Shown: positions 44,888-55,014, counted from the first letter of the stretch. The stretch: DNA of 64,000 bases from Flavobacteriales bacterium (GCA_029243225.1 JAQWSL010000100.1:25083-89082); one strand, 5' to 3'. The notes: a model not told the origin generated them from the sequence alone. Program-made: numbers and translations.

Positions 44888-46828
44888 TTGAAATTATCTA
44901 TAGTCATAGTTAATTATAATGTAGAGCATTTTTTAGAACAATGCTTAATTTCTGTTCGAAAAGCTATTGATCAATTAGATGCTGAAGTTTTCGTTGTTGA
45001 CAACAATTCTGTAGATGGATCTGTTTCAATGATTAAGAATAAATTTAAAGATGTAAAGCTAATTGCAAATAAAGAAAATGTAGGTTTTTCTTCGGCAAAT
45101 AACCAAGCAATAAAATTGGCTCAAGGTGAGTATGTTCTTCTATTAAATCCAGACACAGTAGTTGAAGAGGATACTTTTTTAAAGTGTATTCAATTCATGG
45201 ATAATAAAGCTGATTCTGGTGGTTTAGGAGTTAAAATGATAGATGGAAAAGGAAAGTTTTTACCTGAATCTAAGAGAGGGCTTCCAACCCCTTCTGTAGC
45301 TTTTTTTAAAATTTTTGGGCTATCTAGTTTGTTTCCTAAATCAAAGGTAATGGGGCGCTATCATCTTGGGTTTCTTGCTAAAAATAAAAATCACTCAATA
45401 GAAATATTATCTGGTGCATTTATGCTATTAAGAAAAAAGGCTCTCGATAAAATAGGCCTATTAGATGAATCTTTTTTCATGTATGGAGAAGACATAGATC
45501 TTTCTTATAGGCTGATTCTGGGGGGCTATAAAAATTACTATTTTTCCGAAACCAGTATTATTCACTATAAAGGTGAAAGCACAAAAAAAACTTCAATAAA
45601 TTATGTGTTTGTTTTTTACAATGCTATGATCATTTTTGCTAAAAAACATTTTTCTAAAAAAAATGCAAAGCTTTTTTCATTCTTCATTAATATTGCCATT
45701 TACATAAGAGCATTTATAGCCATTTCAAATCAATTTTTAAAAAAACTCTCTCTTACTCTTTTTGACACTTTTGGCACTGCAATTTCTATTTATTTCATTG
45801 CAAAATATTATCAAATTTATACAGGAATTACATTTCCATTAAAAATTCTTTCAATAGCTTTAATAGCCTATACGTTTATCTGGGTAGTATCCAATGTGAT
45901 TTTAGGAGCCAATGATAAACCATACAAGTTGTTTTCAATCTTAAAGGCAGCAACTATTGGAACAATTATTATACTATCTGCATATGCTTTACTTCCCAAA
46001 GAAATTCAATTCTCAAGATCTATAATATTACTCTCAAGTATTGGTTTTATTGGAGTATCATTTTTAAACAGAATAGCTTTTCATTTAATGGGTTGGGGAA
46101 GAATCAAGACTACTATTAAAGAAAAAAAATCTTTTGCAATTGTTGGTAGTAAAGATGAGGGCATAAGGATAAAAAACCTATTAGAACAAATAGCACAAAT
46201 AGAAGAACTTTATTTTGTCAATCCATCAATAATAGTTGGTAAAGATGAAACATCCTTTAATATTCAGCTAAATCAATTAAATGACTTAGTTAGAATAAAG
46301 AAAATTCATGAAGTAGTCTTTTGTGCCAAAGATATTTCTGCTCAATCTACTATTGAAATAATGTCAACTTTTTCAACATTACATAAAGTTGACTTTAAAA
46401 TTTCTCAGCCAAACACTCTTTTCTTAATTGGGAGCAACTCCATTCACAGTAGTGGGGATTTATACATGGTAGACATGAACACCATTAATAATATTAAAAA
46501 CATAAGAGCTAAAAGACTCTTTGATTTAAGCTCAGCAATTTTATTAATATCCATTTATCCATTATTATTTCTTTTCATAAAACACCCTTTAATTGCCTTA
46601 AAAAACATTCTAAGTGTTCTTATTGGCCTATCAACTTGGGTTGGATATTATAAAAACACCACTTCAGTTAAACTACCTAAACTCAAAAATAACATACTCT
46701 CTGTTTCAGATGGAATAAGCCCAATAAATGATGATATAGCTACAAAATTAAATGTTGTATATGCAAAAGATTATAGCATAATTGCTGATTTAAGAATTTT
46801 AATTAGAAATTTAAAATTCTTAGGTTAA
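44888..46828 (+). CDS. GT2 glycosyltransferase fused to a degenerate sugar-transferase module
   Basis: 646 residues. Residues 1-230 are a GT2 domain (SIVIVNYN, VDNNSVDGS, ENVGFSSANNQA, LLLNPDTVVE, EDIDLSYRLI). Then come several membrane segments (about 265-405), a Rossmann-like domain (about 415-530, SFAIVGSKDEG) and a C-terminal piece that starts RAKRLFDLSSAILLI (about 540). The order membrane region, Rossmann domain, KRxFDI is that of polyprenyl sugar-1-phosphate transferases (WbaP type). However, the KFRSM-type catalytic stretch is missing and the PRP motif after VG is lost, so this half looks inactive. TTG start at 44888. A surface glycan role is likely. Confidence 0.75.
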   Translation: MKLSIVIVNYNVEHFLEQCLISVRKAIDQLDAEVFVVDNNSVDGSVSMIKNKFKDVKLIANKENVGFSSANNQAIKLAQGEYVLLLNPDTVVEEDTFLKCIQFMDNKADSGGLGVKMIDGKGKFLPESKRGLPTPSVAFFKIFGLSSLFPKSKVMGRYHLGFLAKNKNHSIEILSGAFMLLRKKALDKIGLLDESFFMYGEDIDLSYRLILGGYKNYYFSETSIIHYKGESTKKTSINYVFVFYNAMIIFAKKHFSKKNAKLFSFFINIAIYIRAFIAISNQFLKKLSLTLFDTFGTAISIYFIAKYYQIYTGITFPLKILSIALIAYTFIWVVSNVILGANDKPYKLFSILKAATIGTIIILSAYALLPKEIQFSRSIILLSSIGFIGVSFLNRIAFHLMGWGRIKTTIKEKKSFAIVGSKDEGIRIKNLLEQIAQIEELYFVNPSIIVGKDETSFNIQLNQLNDLVRIKKIHEVVFCAKDISAQSTIEIMSTFSTLHKVDFKISQPNTLFLIGSNSIHSSGDLYMVDMNTINNIKNIRAKRLFDLSSAILLISIYPLLFLFIKHPLIALKNILSVLIGLSTWVGYYKNTTSVKLPKLKNNILSVSDGISPINDDIATKLNVVYAKDYSIIADLRILIRNLKFLG

Positions 46829-46898
46829 CCTGTTTTTCAATAAAACAATTCTTTAAGACTTTCTCGTTTAAATAACTTAATATATCATCTAAAAAAAC

Positions 46899-46906
46899 TA
46901 TTTTTG
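46899..46906 (+). promoter_or_regulatory. -7 box (TATTTTTG) upstream of the E2 gene
   Basis: TAnnTTTG match, 35 bases before the ATG at 46942, in the 113-base gap after the GT2 fusion. The rest of the gap is A/T-rich and shows nothing else. Confidence 0.4.
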
Positions 46907-46941
46907 TGCACCAATAAATAGAACTATATCATACTAGTAAA

Positions 46942-48261
46942 ATGGCAGAAATTGAAGTGTTATTACCCAAAATGGGAGAAAGTGTTGCTGAAGCTACTAT
47001 AACTAAGTGGCTAAAATCTGTAGGAGAAACCATTGAAGAAGATGAACCTCTAGTAGAAATTGCTACTGATAAAGTTGACTCAGAAGTTCCATCTCCTTCT
47101 GCAGGAGTATTATCAAAAATTCTATTTAACGAGGGTGATGTGGTACAAGTGGGAGCAGCTTTTGCAATCATAGGAGGAGAAGTAAGCTCTAGCGAAGATG
47201 TTAACGCACCCATTTCCTCTATAGAAATAGAAGAAATAGAGCCAATCATTGCTGAACAAATTTTAGAACCTTTATCTAATGGTAAATCTAGCAATGAATC
47301 TGTTGCTATTGAAAGTTCTAGATTTTACTCACCTTTAGTGAAGAGTATTGCATCTAAAGAAGGAATAAAACATGAAGAATTAGAACAAATACAAGGATCT
47401 GGTTCTGGAGGTAGAGTCACTAAAAAAGACATGCTTTTATTTATTAAATCAAAAGCTAATCCTTCAAAAAACGTTGTTACACAACATCCAAACGCTAACA
47501 TACAAAAAGCTATTGTTCCTATTCACAACACCCCAAATGTACCCATAGGTAGTAATGATGAAATTATTCAGATGGACAGAATGAGAAAGCTCATTGCTGA
47601 TCACATGGTAATGTCTAAGCATGTTGCACCACACGTCACCTCATTTGTGGAAGCCGATGTAACAAATATAGTTATGTGGCGAAATAAAATGAAAAATGAA
47701 TTTTTAAAAAGAGAAGGTGAAAAACTAACTTTTACACCAATTTTCATGGAAGCAATTATAAAAGCATTAAAGGATATGCCTAACGTTAATTCCATGATTA
47801 ATGGCGATCAAATAATCATTAAAAAAGATTTAAACCTTGGAATGGCAACTGCCCTTCCTTCTGGAAACTTAATTGTTCCTGTTATTCACAATGCTGATCA
47901 ATATAATCTAGTTGGTCTTGCGAAAAAAGTAAATGATTTAGCAAATAGAGCTAGGTTAAATAAATTAACACCTGATGAAATTCAAGGTGGAACTTACACA
48001 GTAACTAATGTTGGAACATTTGGAAATGTAATGGGAACTCCAATAATTAATCAACCACAAAGTGCAATTTTAGCAGTAGGAGCTATAAGAAAAAAACCAG
48101 CTGTTATAGAAACTCCTTTAGGTGACACCATTGGAATAAGACACATGATGTTTTTATCTCACTCTTATGACCATAGAAACATTGATGGAGCTATGGGTGG
48201 AAGCTTTGTGAAAAAAGTTGCTGATTATTTAGAAAGTTTTGATTTGAATCTTGAAATTTAA
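46942..48261 (+). CDS. 2-oxo acid dehydrogenase E2 (dihydrolipoyl acyltransferase)
   Basis: 439 residues. Lipoyl domain with EIATDKVDSE (Lys44 lipoylated), peripheral subunit-binding domain (about 128-163, SPLVKSIASKEGIKHEELEQI) and catalytic domain ending with HRNIDGAMGG (His411, Asp415). It transfers an acyl group from E1-bound lipoate to CoA. Layout and length fit the branched-chain 2-oxo acid complex better than the multi-lipoyl pyruvate E2. E1 and E3 are not in the window. Confidence 0.9.
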   Translation: MAEIEVLLPKMGESVAEATITKWLKSVGETIEEDEPLVEIATDKVDSEVPSPSAGVLSKILFNEGDVVQVGAAFAIIGGEVSSSEDVNAPISSIEIEEIEPIIAEQILEPLSNGKSSNESVAIESSRFYSPLVKSIASKEGIKHEELEQIQGSGSGGRVTKKDMLLFIKSKANPSKNVVTQHPNANIQKAIVPIHNTPNVPIGSNDEIIQMDRMRKLIADHMVMSKHVAPHVTSFVEADVTNIVMWRNKMKNEFLKREGEKLTFTPIFMEAIIKALKDMPNVNSMINGDQIIIKKDLNLGMATALPSGNLIVPVIHNADQYNLVGLAKKVNDLANRARLNKLTPDEIQGGTYTVTNVGTFGNVMGTPIINQPQSAILAVGAIRKKPAVIETPLGDTIGIRHMMFLSHSYDHRNIDGAMGGSFVKKVADYLESFDLNLEI

Positions 48262-48297
48262 ATTTAAAATGTTTTAATTTAAAATTAATTACCTAAT

Positions 48298-50406
48298 ATG
48301 AACATTCGATTTCTTTTTATTCTTAGCCTTTGTACATGGTCATCATTCTTTTATTCTCAAGAACAAGAAAGTGACAAAGCATCTTTTAGAGAAAAATTTG
48401 AAGCTGCAAACTCACTAATGGAAGATAATCTTTTTGAGTTTGCTAAAGAAATTTGGTTAGAATTAGTAAAAGAAGAACCTGAGAACTCAAATGTAAATTA
48501 CAAAACTGGTTATTGCTTACTTAAGTCTGCTAACAATAAAAAAGAAGCCTTTGAATATTTAAATTTTGCTAAAAGTAACATAATTGAAAGGTATAGTCCA
48601 TTAGACCATTCCGTTAAAGGTTCCCCTGTTGAAGTTTTATATTACTTAGGAAAGTCATTTCATTTAAATTATGAACCTGATTCAGCTTTAAAATACTTTA
48701 ATAAATTTATTGAACTTTCAAGTAAAAAACATTTTTTAAAAGAAATGGTTTTTCATGACATTAAACAATGTGAAATTGCCACCAAACAACTTTTAAAGCC
48801 TAAAAATTACAGACTAGAAAACATAGGAGGTGAAATAAATAGCTCTTATTCTGACTTTAGTCCTGTTATTACTGCAGATGAAAGTGCGATATTTTTTACT
48901 TCTAGAAGGTTAAGAACAGATACTAATCAGGTTTCAAATGAAGGCATATACAGCCCTCAAGATGGAAAACATTTTGAAGATGTATATGTTTCATATAAAA
49001 ACTTCAAAACCAACAAATGGGACACGCCAGAATTGGCAGATTTTAATAGACCTACAAGTAATCAAGCTTCTGTAAGTGTTTCTGCTGATGGACAATTCTT
49101 ATACTTCTATAAAGATGATAACCAAGGAAATGGAGACTTATATATATCTGAAAGAGATGATATAAATTACGGTTCCCCAAGAAAATTAGATGCCATTAAT
49201 TCAGATGCTTGGGAAACACATGTAACCACATCAATTGATGGAAACACCATGTATTTCGTTAGTGATAGAGATGGTGGTTATGGAGGGAGAGATATCTATA
49301 GGCTTGTTAAATTACCGAACGGTGAATGGTCTCAAGCATATAACATCGGCCCTCCAATAAATACTCCATTTGATGAAGACTCTCCGTTTCTTCATCCCAA
49401 TGGTAAAACATTTTATTTCAGTTCAAATGGTGAAGAAAGCATGGGAGGTTTTGATATTTTCCATAGTGAACTAAATGAAGAAGGAAAATGGACACTTCCT
49501 GTAAATATGGGTTATCCCTTAAATACAGTTGAAGATGATCTATATTTCACAACTAATGCAGATGGTAAAAATGGATACTATGCGTCTTCTCATGAAGGAG
49601 GATATGGAGAAAAAGATATTTATAAAGTTTTGCTTGAAGATAAAGAGTCAGAGCCATTAGCTATATTAAAAGGATATATTGATCCAGGAAATCTGGAACA
49701 AATTCCTGCTGGAATTGTAATATGGGTTTATGATTTGACTGATGGAGCTGATAATTTGTTACAATATACTCCTAACAGAAGAAATGGGTCCTATGTTTTT
49801 AGTCTTATTCCTTGTCATGAATATTTAGTAGAATACACTCAAAATGAAGAAATATTTTACAGTACAGAATTTAAACTTCCTTGTGAAGCTAATTACCAAG
49901 AAATTAATAAAGTTATTACAATAGGAGGTATTCCACTTTCTGAAGAAGATTCAACAGCTAGTATCGATCAAAACAATACTACAACAAATACTGAAAGTGA
50001 CACAAATACTGAAAGTGACACTCAAACAACTATAGCCCCAGTTAATTTTCAAATATTTTATGGCTATAATGAAAAAGGAATTTCAAATGAGCAAGAAAAT
50101 TTTAATGCTTTCGTTGATGGGATTAATGAAATTATTACTAGAAATGGTAATGTTCAAATAGAATTAGAAGGAAGTGCATCATCTGTCCCAACTAAAACAT
50201 ACAAGAGTAATAAAAACCTAGCTAATCAACGTACAATAAATGCCAAACAGTTGTTGAGTGACCGTTTAGTAAAACTTGGAGTAGACATCAGTAAATTTAA
50301 AATTGTTTCTGAAAATTCATTAGTGCAAGGGCCCAAATACAAAGGAGACTACCTTAATAAAGAAAAATATGCTAAATATCAGTATATTAAAATAACAGCC
50401 TTTTAA
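48298..50406 (+). CDS. TPR/PD40-propeller protein with OmpA-like C-terminus
   Basis: 702 residues. Signal peptide (1-21), TPR-like helices (about 30-150), a PD40/WD40-like beta-propeller (about 170-440; TADESAIFFTSRR, SADGQFLYFY, SSNGEESMGGFDIF), a CarboxypepD-like sandwich (about 455-540), a Thr/Asn/Ser linker with an exact 18-base tandem duplication, and a divergent OmpA-like peptidoglycan-binding domain (about 580-702). This order is like PorE of the type IX secretion apparatus and related Bacteroidota envelope proteins. Together with the next gene it forms a paralogous pair. I call it PorE-like only by architecture. Confidence 0.75.
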   Translation: MNIRFLFILSLCTWSSFFYSQEQESDKASFREKFEAANSLMEDNLFEFAKEIWLELVKEEPENSNVNYKTGYCLLKSANNKKEAFEYLNFAKSNIIERYSPLDHSVKGSPVEVLYYLGKSFHLNYEPDSALKYFNKFIELSSKKHFLKEMVFHDIKQCEIATKQLLKPKNYRLENIGGEINSSYSDFSPVITADESAIFFTSRRLRTDTNQVSNEGIYSPQDGKHFEDVYVSYKNFKTNKWDTPELADFNRPTSNQASVSVSADGQFLYFYKDDNQGNGDLYISERDDINYGSPRKLDAINSDAWETHVTTSIDGNTMYFVSDRDGGYGGRDIYRLVKLPNGEWSQAYNIGPPINTPFDEDSPFLHPNGKTFYFSSNGEESMGGFDIFHSELNEEGKWTLPVNMGYPLNTVEDDLYFTTNADGKNGYYASSHEGGYGEKDIYKVLLEDKESEPLAILKGYIDPGNLEQIPAGIVIWVYDLTDGADNLLQYTPNRRNGSYVFSLIPCHEYLVEYTQNEEIFYSTEFKLPCEANYQEINKVITIGGIPLSEEDSTASIDQNNTTTNTESDTNTESDTQTTIAPVNFQIFYGYNEKGISNEQENFNAFVDGINEIITRNGNVQIELEGSASSVPTKTYKSNKNLANQRTINAKQLLSDRLVKLGVDISKFKIVSENSLVQGPKYKGDYLNKEKYAKYQYIKITAF
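49984..50019. repeat. 18-base in-frame tandem duplication in the PD40/OmpA protein linker
   Basis: Two exact adjacent copies of an 18-base unit (49984-50001 and 50002-50019) encode TNTESD twice in the low-complexity linker before the OmpA-like domain. Confidence 0.95.
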
Positions 50407-50438
50407 GAGACACATTTACAGAGGCTTTAACTCTTCAA

Positions 50439-51983
50439 ATGCTAAATTTGAAAAAGTTGTGTATCATATTATTTTTAAACACTCTATTCATTGGATTTGC
50501 TAATGGACAAACATTAAGCGAAGCTAAAAACAATTTTAAATTAAAAAATTACGCTAGTGCGCTTATTAACTATAGACTATACTTAATAGATAATCCAGAA
50601 GATAAAATTGCAATTAAAAACATAGGGTTGTGCTACTTTTATTCTGATCTAGATAAAACTAAATCAATAAAATATTTTAAACAATGTATTTCATTTCCAA
50701 AATATGATAAAGAAATATTATACTATTTAACTAAAGCATATATCTACGATCAAAATTTTGAAAAAGCACTTGAAATTCTTGAAAAATACAAACTAAAACC
50801 CGGAAAGTATAGGTCCGAAATACCAGCTTTATACAATCAAATTAATTTCTCACAAAACGCCATTACTAATTCAGTTAATGTAACTGTAGAAAACTTAGGA
50901 AACAAAGTAAATACTAGCTCATCAGAAACAAATCCATACATAGATAAAAAAGAGCAAAGATTAGTGTTCACATCAAATAGGAATGGGAATAAAGGAGTAA
51001 TTGGAACAAATGGTTCCTTTATGCTTGATGTTTATACAAATAATTTTAGTGGCTTTAATTTCACAAAGTCTAAAAACTGCAAATCACTAAATTCAAATCT
51101 AAATGAAGAAACTACAGGCATAAAAGATGATGGAAGTTATATATATGTTTCATATAATACTGGCGATTTAAAAAAAGCAACAGATTTATTTAAATCTAAA
51201 AAAAGAGGAAGCACTTATAAAAAAAAACAAATTTTAAAAGAGGGGTTAAATGAACTCAAAAGTTTCGAAAGCTCTGGAACATTTAATCAAAATGAAGACG
51301 TCATCTATTTTTCAAGCAATAGAAACGAAGGAAGCGGAAAAAATGACATTTATATCATGAAAAAACTTCCTAATGGAAATTGGAGTCTTCCTGAAAATAT
51401 AAAAGAAATAAACACAGATTTAGACGAAGAGTTTCCCTATTACAATTCTTTTGATAGCACACTATATTTCAGTTCAAACGGACTTCCTGGGATGGGGGGG
51501 TTTGATCTTTTTAAAACCAAATGGAACCCAATAAACAAATCATGGTCTGAACCACAAAACCTGGGCTTCCCCATAAATTCAGCTTATAATGAAAAAACCA
51601 TTTGTTTTGGAAGAGAAAATAAACATGCATATATTTCATCGGTTAGAAAAGGAGGTTTAGGAGGTTACGACATTTACCGATTAAATTTTGAAACCGTAGA
51701 AATTAAACCCGTACTTTATTTGATATCTGTAAAGGAAGATTCATCTTTAATTAAACTTGATTCAGCTGTTATAGAAATACTAAATTTAGACAATAAAATT
51801 CTGGGGAAATATAAATCAAATAAAAACAGTAGAATTCATACAGTTATACTTCAGCCAGGAAATTATAAAATTAAAATTACAGCAAATGGATATGAAGAAA
51901 TCTTCAGAAAGTTTAATGTTTCTACATTTGCTTATGATAAAGAAACCATTAGGATAAACTACCTTTTAAAAAAATTAGAATGA
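50439..51983 (+). CDS. TPR/PD40-propeller envelope protein
   Basis: 514 residues. Signal peptide (1-24, ending NGQ), TPR-like repeats (about 25-130), PD40-type propeller blades (about 150-420; LVFTSNRNGNKG, DVIYFSSNRNEGSG, STLYFSSNGLPGMGGFDLF) and a C-terminal sandwich of about 75 residues. It resembles the preceding gene product but lacks the OmpA-like end. It starts 32 bases after that gene and overlaps the exonuclease gene by 4 bases. Probably exported to the periplasm or outer membrane; role unknown. Confidence 0.78.
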   Translation: MLNLKKLCIILFLNTLFIGFANGQTLSEAKNNFKLKNYASALINYRLYLIDNPEDKIAIKNIGLCYFYSDLDKTKSIKYFKQCISFPKYDKEILYYLTKAYIYDQNFEKALEILEKYKLKPGKYRSEIPALYNQINFSQNAITNSVNVTVENLGNKVNTSSSETNPYIDKKEQRLVFTSNRNGNKGVIGTNGSFMLDVYTNNFSGFNFTKSKNCKSLNSNLNEETTGIKDDGSYIYVSYNTGDLKKATDLFKSKKRGSTYKKKQILKEGLNELKSFESSGTFNQNEDVIYFSSNRNEGSGKNDIYIMKKLPNGNWSLPENIKEINTDLDEEFPYYNSFDSTLYFSSNGLPGMGGFDLFKTKWNPINKSWSEPQNLGFPINSAYNEKTICFGRENKHAYISSVRKGGLGGYDIYRLNFETVEIKPVLYLISVKEDSSLIKLDSAVIEILNLDNKILGKYKSNKNSRIHTVILQPGNYKIKITANGYEEIFRKFNVSTFAYDKETIRINYLLKKLE

Positions 51984-52756
51984 ACCTCAAACTTGAAAAA
52001 CCTTTAGCGTTCCTAGATTTAGAAACAACTGGAGTCAATGTCTCAAAAGACAAAATTGTTGAAATAGCTATTATCAAAATAAACCCTGACTCTTCTAAAG
52101 AAGAGTATAACAAAAGAATAAATCCTGAAATACCTATTCCAATAGAGACCTCTGAGATTCATGGAATATATGATTTTGATGTGATTAATTCACCAAACTT
52201 TAAAGCTGTTTCAAGTGAAATAGAAGACTTCATTAAAGGTTGTGATCTTGGTGGCTTTAATTCAAATAAATTTGACATACCTCTTCTAGTAGAAGAATTT
52301 TACCGTTGCAACATTGACATAAAAATTGAAGAACGAAAATTAATAGATGTTCAGAATATTTTCCACAAAATGGAACAACGTACATTAGTAGCTGCATACC
52401 AATTTTATTGTAATAAAGATTTAACAAATGCTCATAGTGCACTGGCTGATACAGCTGCAACTTTAGCTGTTTTTATGGCTCAATTAGAAAAGTATGAAAG
52501 TCTTGAAAATAACATTGATTTTCTACACGATTTTTCAATTCAGGGTTTAAAGACACTCGATTTCGCTAAAAGAATTGCTATTGACAAAGACAACAACTAT
52601 TTAATAAATTTTGGAAAGCACAAAGGGAAAAAAGTTATCGATGTTTTCAAAAGTGAACCTAGCTATTACTCTTGGATACAATCTGGCGACTTCACCACAA
52701 ATACTAAGTTGTGCTTCAAGAAAATTTGGAATGAATTTAAAACACAAAAAGTATGA
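51980..52756 (+). CDS. DnaQ-like 3'-5' exonuclease fused to a DUF3820-like domain
   Basis: 258 residues. The exonuclease domain (1-170) shows AFLDLETTGV (Asp13, Glu15) and a later HSALADTAATL with the DEDDh residues. The C-terminal 60 residues (FGKHKGKKVIDVF, EPSYYSWIQSGDF) match the short DUF3820-type module found behind such exonucleases. It digests single-stranded DNA or RNA ends, either in proofreading-like or repair roles; it is not the stand-alone epsilon subunit form. Coupled by ATGA overlaps on both sides. Confidence 0.85.
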   Translation: MNLKLEKPLAFLDLETTGVNVSKDKIVEIAIIKINPDSSKEEYNKRINPEIPIPIETSEIHGIYDFDVINSPNFKAVSSEIEDFIKGCDLGGFNSNKFDIPLLVEEFYRCNIDIKIEERKLIDVQNIFHKMEQRTLVAAYQFYCNKDLTNAHSALADTAATLAVFMAQLEKYESLENNIDFLHDFSIQGLKTLDFAKRIAIDKDNNYLINFGKHKGKKVIDVFKSEPSYYSWIQSGDFTTNTKLCFKKIWNEFKTQKV

Positions 52757-53364
52757 AAATAATTTGTATTGGAAGGAATTATATCGATCATGCAAAAGAA
52801 TTAAATAACCCAGTTCCATCAGAACCATTATTCTTCTTAAAACCAGACTCTGCAATACTTCCTAAAAGAAATCCTTTTTACATTCCTAACTTCACCAAAA
52901 ACATTCATTACGAAGTAGAATTAATTATTAAGGTTAGTAAATTGGGGAAAAACATAAAAGAAAATTTTGCAAACACCTACTATAATGAAATTGGATTAGG
53001 TATAGATTTTACTGCAAGAGATATTCAAGATCAATGCAAAGAAAAAGGTCATCCTTGGGAAATTGCTAAAGCATTTGATCAGTCTGCTGTTGTTTCAGCA
53101 AATTTTATTGACAAACAAAATTTAGATACCAATAATATAAATTTCTCATTGAAAAAGAACGGATCAATTGTTCAAGAAGGAAATTCGTCAAATATGTTAT
53201 TTAATTTTGATCAAATAATAGCACATATTTCAAAATTTATGACCATTAAAATTGGTGACCTTATTTTCACTGGAACTCCTGCGGGTGTTGGAAAAGTTAA
53301 TATTGGAGATGAATTGATTGGATATCTAGAAAACGAGCAAGCTTTTAAAACTAAGATTAAATAA
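52753..53364 (+). CDS. Fumarylacetoacetate-hydrolase-family protein
   Basis: 203 residues, a minimal FAH fold: IGRNYIDHAKEL at the N-terminus, HYEVELIIKV (metal-binding acidic residues), GLGIDFTARDIQ, KGHPWEIAKAFD and GDLIFTGTPAGVG. Members hydrolyse or isomerise 2-oxo acids, for example acylpyruvate hydrolase or oxaloacetate tautomerase. It is distinct from the long fahA at 11761. Overlaps the exonuclease gene by 4 bases, and its stop touches the convergent protease gene. Confidence 0.9.
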   Translation: MKIICIGRNYIDHAKELNNPVPSEPLFFLKPDSAILPKRNPFYIPNFTKNIHYEVELIIKVSKLGKNIKENFANTYYNEIGLGIDFTARDIQDQCKEKGHPWEIAKAFDQSAVVSANFIDKQNLDTNNINFSLKKNGSIVQEGNSSNMLFNFDQIIAHISKFMTIKIGDLIFTGTPAGVGKVNIGDELIGYLENEQAFKTKIK

Positions 53365-55014
53365 TTATTTTGATTTTATAGCTTTAATAACTTCGTTATC
53401 TACAGTTATCAAATAAATGCCTAAGGCTAATTCATTGGCCTGAAAAATTCTGAGTTTATTTATACCCTTTTTAACATTAAGACCCCTGTTATGAAAAATT
53501 TTCCCAGAAATAGAATGCATTTTAATTTGTATTTCCTTGTCGGAATCAGATTTGTACAATACAATTAATTCTTCAGTAAAAGGATTAGGGTATACATTTA
53601 AAATTTTTGTTGTACTAAATAATTCCTCATAATTTGAATTATCTAAAAGCAATTGATGAATATTAGGAATCCCATAACCCATTAAAGAATCTGGTTGCCC
53701 ATATAAATGAGAATATTCTTCTAGTAAATGAATTAATTCAAAATTTGACAATTCTGGCATTGCTTCCCATAAAGCAGCCACCATACCTGTCATCATTGGA
53801 GCACTAAAAGAAGTTCCATTACCTTGATCTGCAAAGCTAGATCCTGGTGGAATATAATAGGTGTTCCATCCAACAGACATTACATTGGGCTTAATATCTC
53901 CATCAAAAGAAGGTCCCTGACTACTAAAAGGTGCTCTTAATCCATTTGAATCAACAGCACCAACAGTTAATCCCAAATCTGCATCTGCAGGAGTTGAAAT
54001 ATATTTCCAAGAATTAGCACCTGAATTACCCGCAGAAGTAACACAAAGAACGCCTTTGCTAGCAGCAATATTCAGACCTCTTGCAGCAATCGTTGTGTGT
54101 CCATTCATATCAGAATAAGAATGATTAGTTGTAGAATCATCAAATGTTGTATAACCTAAAGATGTGTTAATAATGTCAACACCTGCAGAATCTGCATATT
54201 CAGCAGCGACTACCCAATAATATTCCTCTGTAATTGTCTCAGAAAAAACATCTTCAGAAATAAGTAAATGAAAACTAGCTTTTGTAGCAGATCCTATATA
54301 ATATTCAGGATCATAACCAGCAATAATTGACAAAACTGCCTCACCATGGTAGTGATCTTCATACACACTACTTTCTTTTCTAACAAAATCATAAGTTGAT
54401 AAAATTCTATTTTCATTAAAAAGATGTTCTAAAGCAGGCGTTTGATCAACTTTTTTAAATCCTGCATCTAAAATTGCAATGTGTTTTCCTTGCCCATTGA
54501 AACCAAGATTTTGAACAACATCTGAACCGTGTAAATGATGCTGCATATAAGTTAATCCAAACGGAAAATAGGGTGTGTTTTCAATTGAGAGTATAGTTGA
54601 TTTACTTGAAAACTCTTGATCAAATTTATTATCAACTGATGACTTCAAATTAGCTTTCAACCTGTCTAAAGATTCTACAAAAGTAAAATTCACAATGCTA
54701 TCCAAAGCCAATGTATCTTGGGTCTTAACAATTATTCCATTCATCCATTTTGATGTTGCCCAAAGTTCAAAGTTACCAGCAGCTAAAACAGCTTGAACAT
54801 ATAATTGAGAAACAGGAAGATCTGAAGAATCTAATAGAATAGCTTGTTTTTCTCTTCTTAAAATTGCTCTTTCAGACAAATAATCCAAAGGGTTATTCAG
54901 TGTATAATTAGTATTAATTTTATTAGTGAATCCTATCCAATATCTTGGAATTGTATCTTGAGAAAAAATTGTAGCAGTACATAGTAATAGAAACAAAATT
55001 GAGCATCTAATCAT
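53365..55014 (-). CDS. Subtilisin-like (S8) protease with type IX sorting domain
   Basis: 549 residues. Signal peptide (1-19), a propeptide-like region, and an S8 domain with catalytic Asp183 (ILDAGFKK), His223 (HYHGEAVL) and Ser402 (GNGTSFSAPMM), and oxyanion Asn330. The C-terminal 80 residues (from ILNVYPNPFTEEL) are a type A sorting domain, so the protein should be exported by type IX secretion and anchored or released at the cell surface. All catalytic residues are present. It follows a lipoprotein gene with an ATGA overlap. Confidence 0.94.
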   Translation of the reverse strand: MIRCSILFLLLCTATIFSQDTIPRYWIGFTNKINTNYTLNNPLDYLSERAILRREKQAILLDSSDLPVSQLYVQAVLAAGNFELWATSKWMNGIIVKTQDTLALDSIVNFTFVESLDRLKANLKSSVDNKFDQEFSSKSTILSIENTPYFPFGLTYMQHHLHGSDVVQNLGFNGQGKHIAILDAGFKKVDQTPALEHLFNENRILSTYDFVRKESSVYEDHYHGEAVLSIIAGYDPEYYIGSATKASFHLLISEDVFSETITEEYYWVVAAEYADSAGVDIINTSLGYTTFDDSTTNHSYSDMNGHTTIAARGLNIAASKGVLCVTSAGNSGANSWKYISTPADADLGLTVGAVDSNGLRAPFSSQGPSFDGDIKPNVMSVGWNTYYIPPGSSFADQGNGTSFSAPMMTGMVAALWEAMPELSNFELIHLLEEYSHLYGQPDSLMGYGIPNIHQLLLDNSNYEELFSTTKILNVYPNPFTEELIVLYKSDSDKEIQIKMHSISGKIFHNRGLNVKKGINKLRIFQANELALGIYLITVDNEVIKAIKSK

